A stretch of DNA of 64,000 nucleotides, from the NCBI GenBank assembly GCA_907163375.1, contig CAJQUW010008697.1, forward strand, positions 56,753-120,752, given 5' to 3'. This DNA is from Prostheceraeus crozeri (taxonomy: Eukaryota; Platyhelminthes; Polycladida; Euryleptidae). Shown here piece after piece: positions 63,725 to 64,000 of the stretch. Both the position numbers and the translations under genes were made by a program. The first letter of the stretch is position 1, and each line of letters begins with the position of its first letter. The notes under the pieces are model-generated. The model was not told where the DNA came from, did no database searches, and saw only the letters and a program-made list of their open reading frames with translations.

Positions 63725-64000
63725 TCACTTGAAAAGGATATCCCAAGCACCTTCTCCGAGCTCGTCGCATGTGATGGGTGTTGAATGATCTCCCTCCTTC
63801 TTATAGTAAGTGCACCAATGTGATACCGGTAGGCAAATGTGATTACCATCCCAAATCTTTCTATAGGGAGTATCCTTGTCATCTCTCGCCTTCCACTCTT
63901 GAGCAAGAGGAGTAGGAATGTCCATATTTAATGTCACGTACTCCTCAATAATATCAAGTTGGTGGCGAATGTACGGACTCACGGGATCAGTATGTAGTCC
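63725..64000 (-). CDS. Unknown Polinton protein, cut by window edge
   Basis: The frame is open from the window end to the stop at 63725 (at least 91 codons). It includes IIEEYVTLNMDIPTPLAQEW, DGNHICLPVSHWCTYY and ITCDELGEGAWDILF. No family is recognised. No start codon is visible in the window. Confidence 0.5.
   Translation of the reverse strand, partial: GLHTDPVSPYIRHQLDIIEEYVTLNMDIPTPLAQEWKARDDKDTPYRKIWDGNHICLPVSHWCTYYKKEGDHSTPITCDELGEGAWDILFK

Larger units (their letters stand above)
42120..64000. mobile_element. Polinton/Maverick element (right end outside window)
   Basis: The window contains protein-primed-type DNA polymerase B, retroviral-like chromodomain integrase, FtsK/A32-like packaging ATPase, adenain-like cysteine protease and a double jelly-roll-type capsid protein, the defining gene set of Polintons. 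The left limit is placed near 42120, where AT-rich CACTA flank changes to GC-rich sequence with tandem repeats; the terminal inverted repeat cannot be checked because the other end is missing. At more than 21.8 kb it is longer than the usual 15-20 kb. It begins almost directly after the CACTA element. POLB and INT each carry a one-base offset, so this copy may be inactive, or the assembly may contain small errors. Confidence 0.9.

Overview
This looks like AT-rich nuclear DNA from an invertebrate animal. Genes are split by GT-AG introns, introns are full of transposable elements, and the right third is a Polinton (Maverick)-type element with an adenovirus-like gene set. I cannot name the species.

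Left part (1-29.6 kb): one recognisable host gene on the + strand, the C-terminal part of an RNF115/RNF126-type RING-H2 ubiquitin ligase. Five exons lie between 5530 and 27371 and join in frame; the first exon is not visible. Its two large introns hold hAT-type elements (6010-7998 with a perfect 8-bp target duplication; 23249-23974 and 24177-24594 with near-perfect ones; nested elements at 15644-18247), a Penelope-like reverse transcriptase, decayed LINE 3' ends, a LINE ORF1 remnant, tRNA-derived SINEs and a foldback.

Middle (29592-42102): a 12.5-kb EnSpm/CACTA transposon. Both CACTA termini, their subterminal repeats, two transposase exons and a frameshifted transposase body are visible. Nested inside are a dead Merlin element, an array of about 15.5 copies of a 196-bp satellite, and two foldbacks.

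Right part (about 42.12 kb to beyond 64 kb): the Polinton, cut by the window edge. Its left end carries 297-bp tandem repeats. Then come + strand genes with TATA boxes: a zinc-binding coiled-coil protein, two copies of an 88-residue protein, an acidic 84-residue protein, and protein-primed-type DNA polymerase B. The polymerase has an ATG isolated in its own exon and one coding break. The middle holds two paralogous WEVG-motif structural proteins (-), two tandem PC4-like small proteins (+) and a two-repeat TBP-like protein (+). The rest, on the - strand, is a tightly packed, partly overlapping cluster: small basic protein, packaging ATPase, two small proteins, chromodomain integrase, basic pX/pVI-like protein, major capsid protein and adenain-like protease. 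Beyond it lie RING-like, DnaQ-like and unknown genes.

Most unusual points: (1) a TATA-binding-protein homologue in the element, together with TATA promoters on its early-type genes; (2) a histone-type 3' stem-loop with ACCA and a CAAGA-type downstream element after four genes, about 30 nt past the stop in the three intronless ones; (3) an ATGCAAA-type motif just upstream of many structural genes instead of TATA; (4) prokaryote-like ATGA and TAATG gene overlaps. Together these suggest, as inference, an early/late transcription programme with S-phase-linked mRNA 3' ends.
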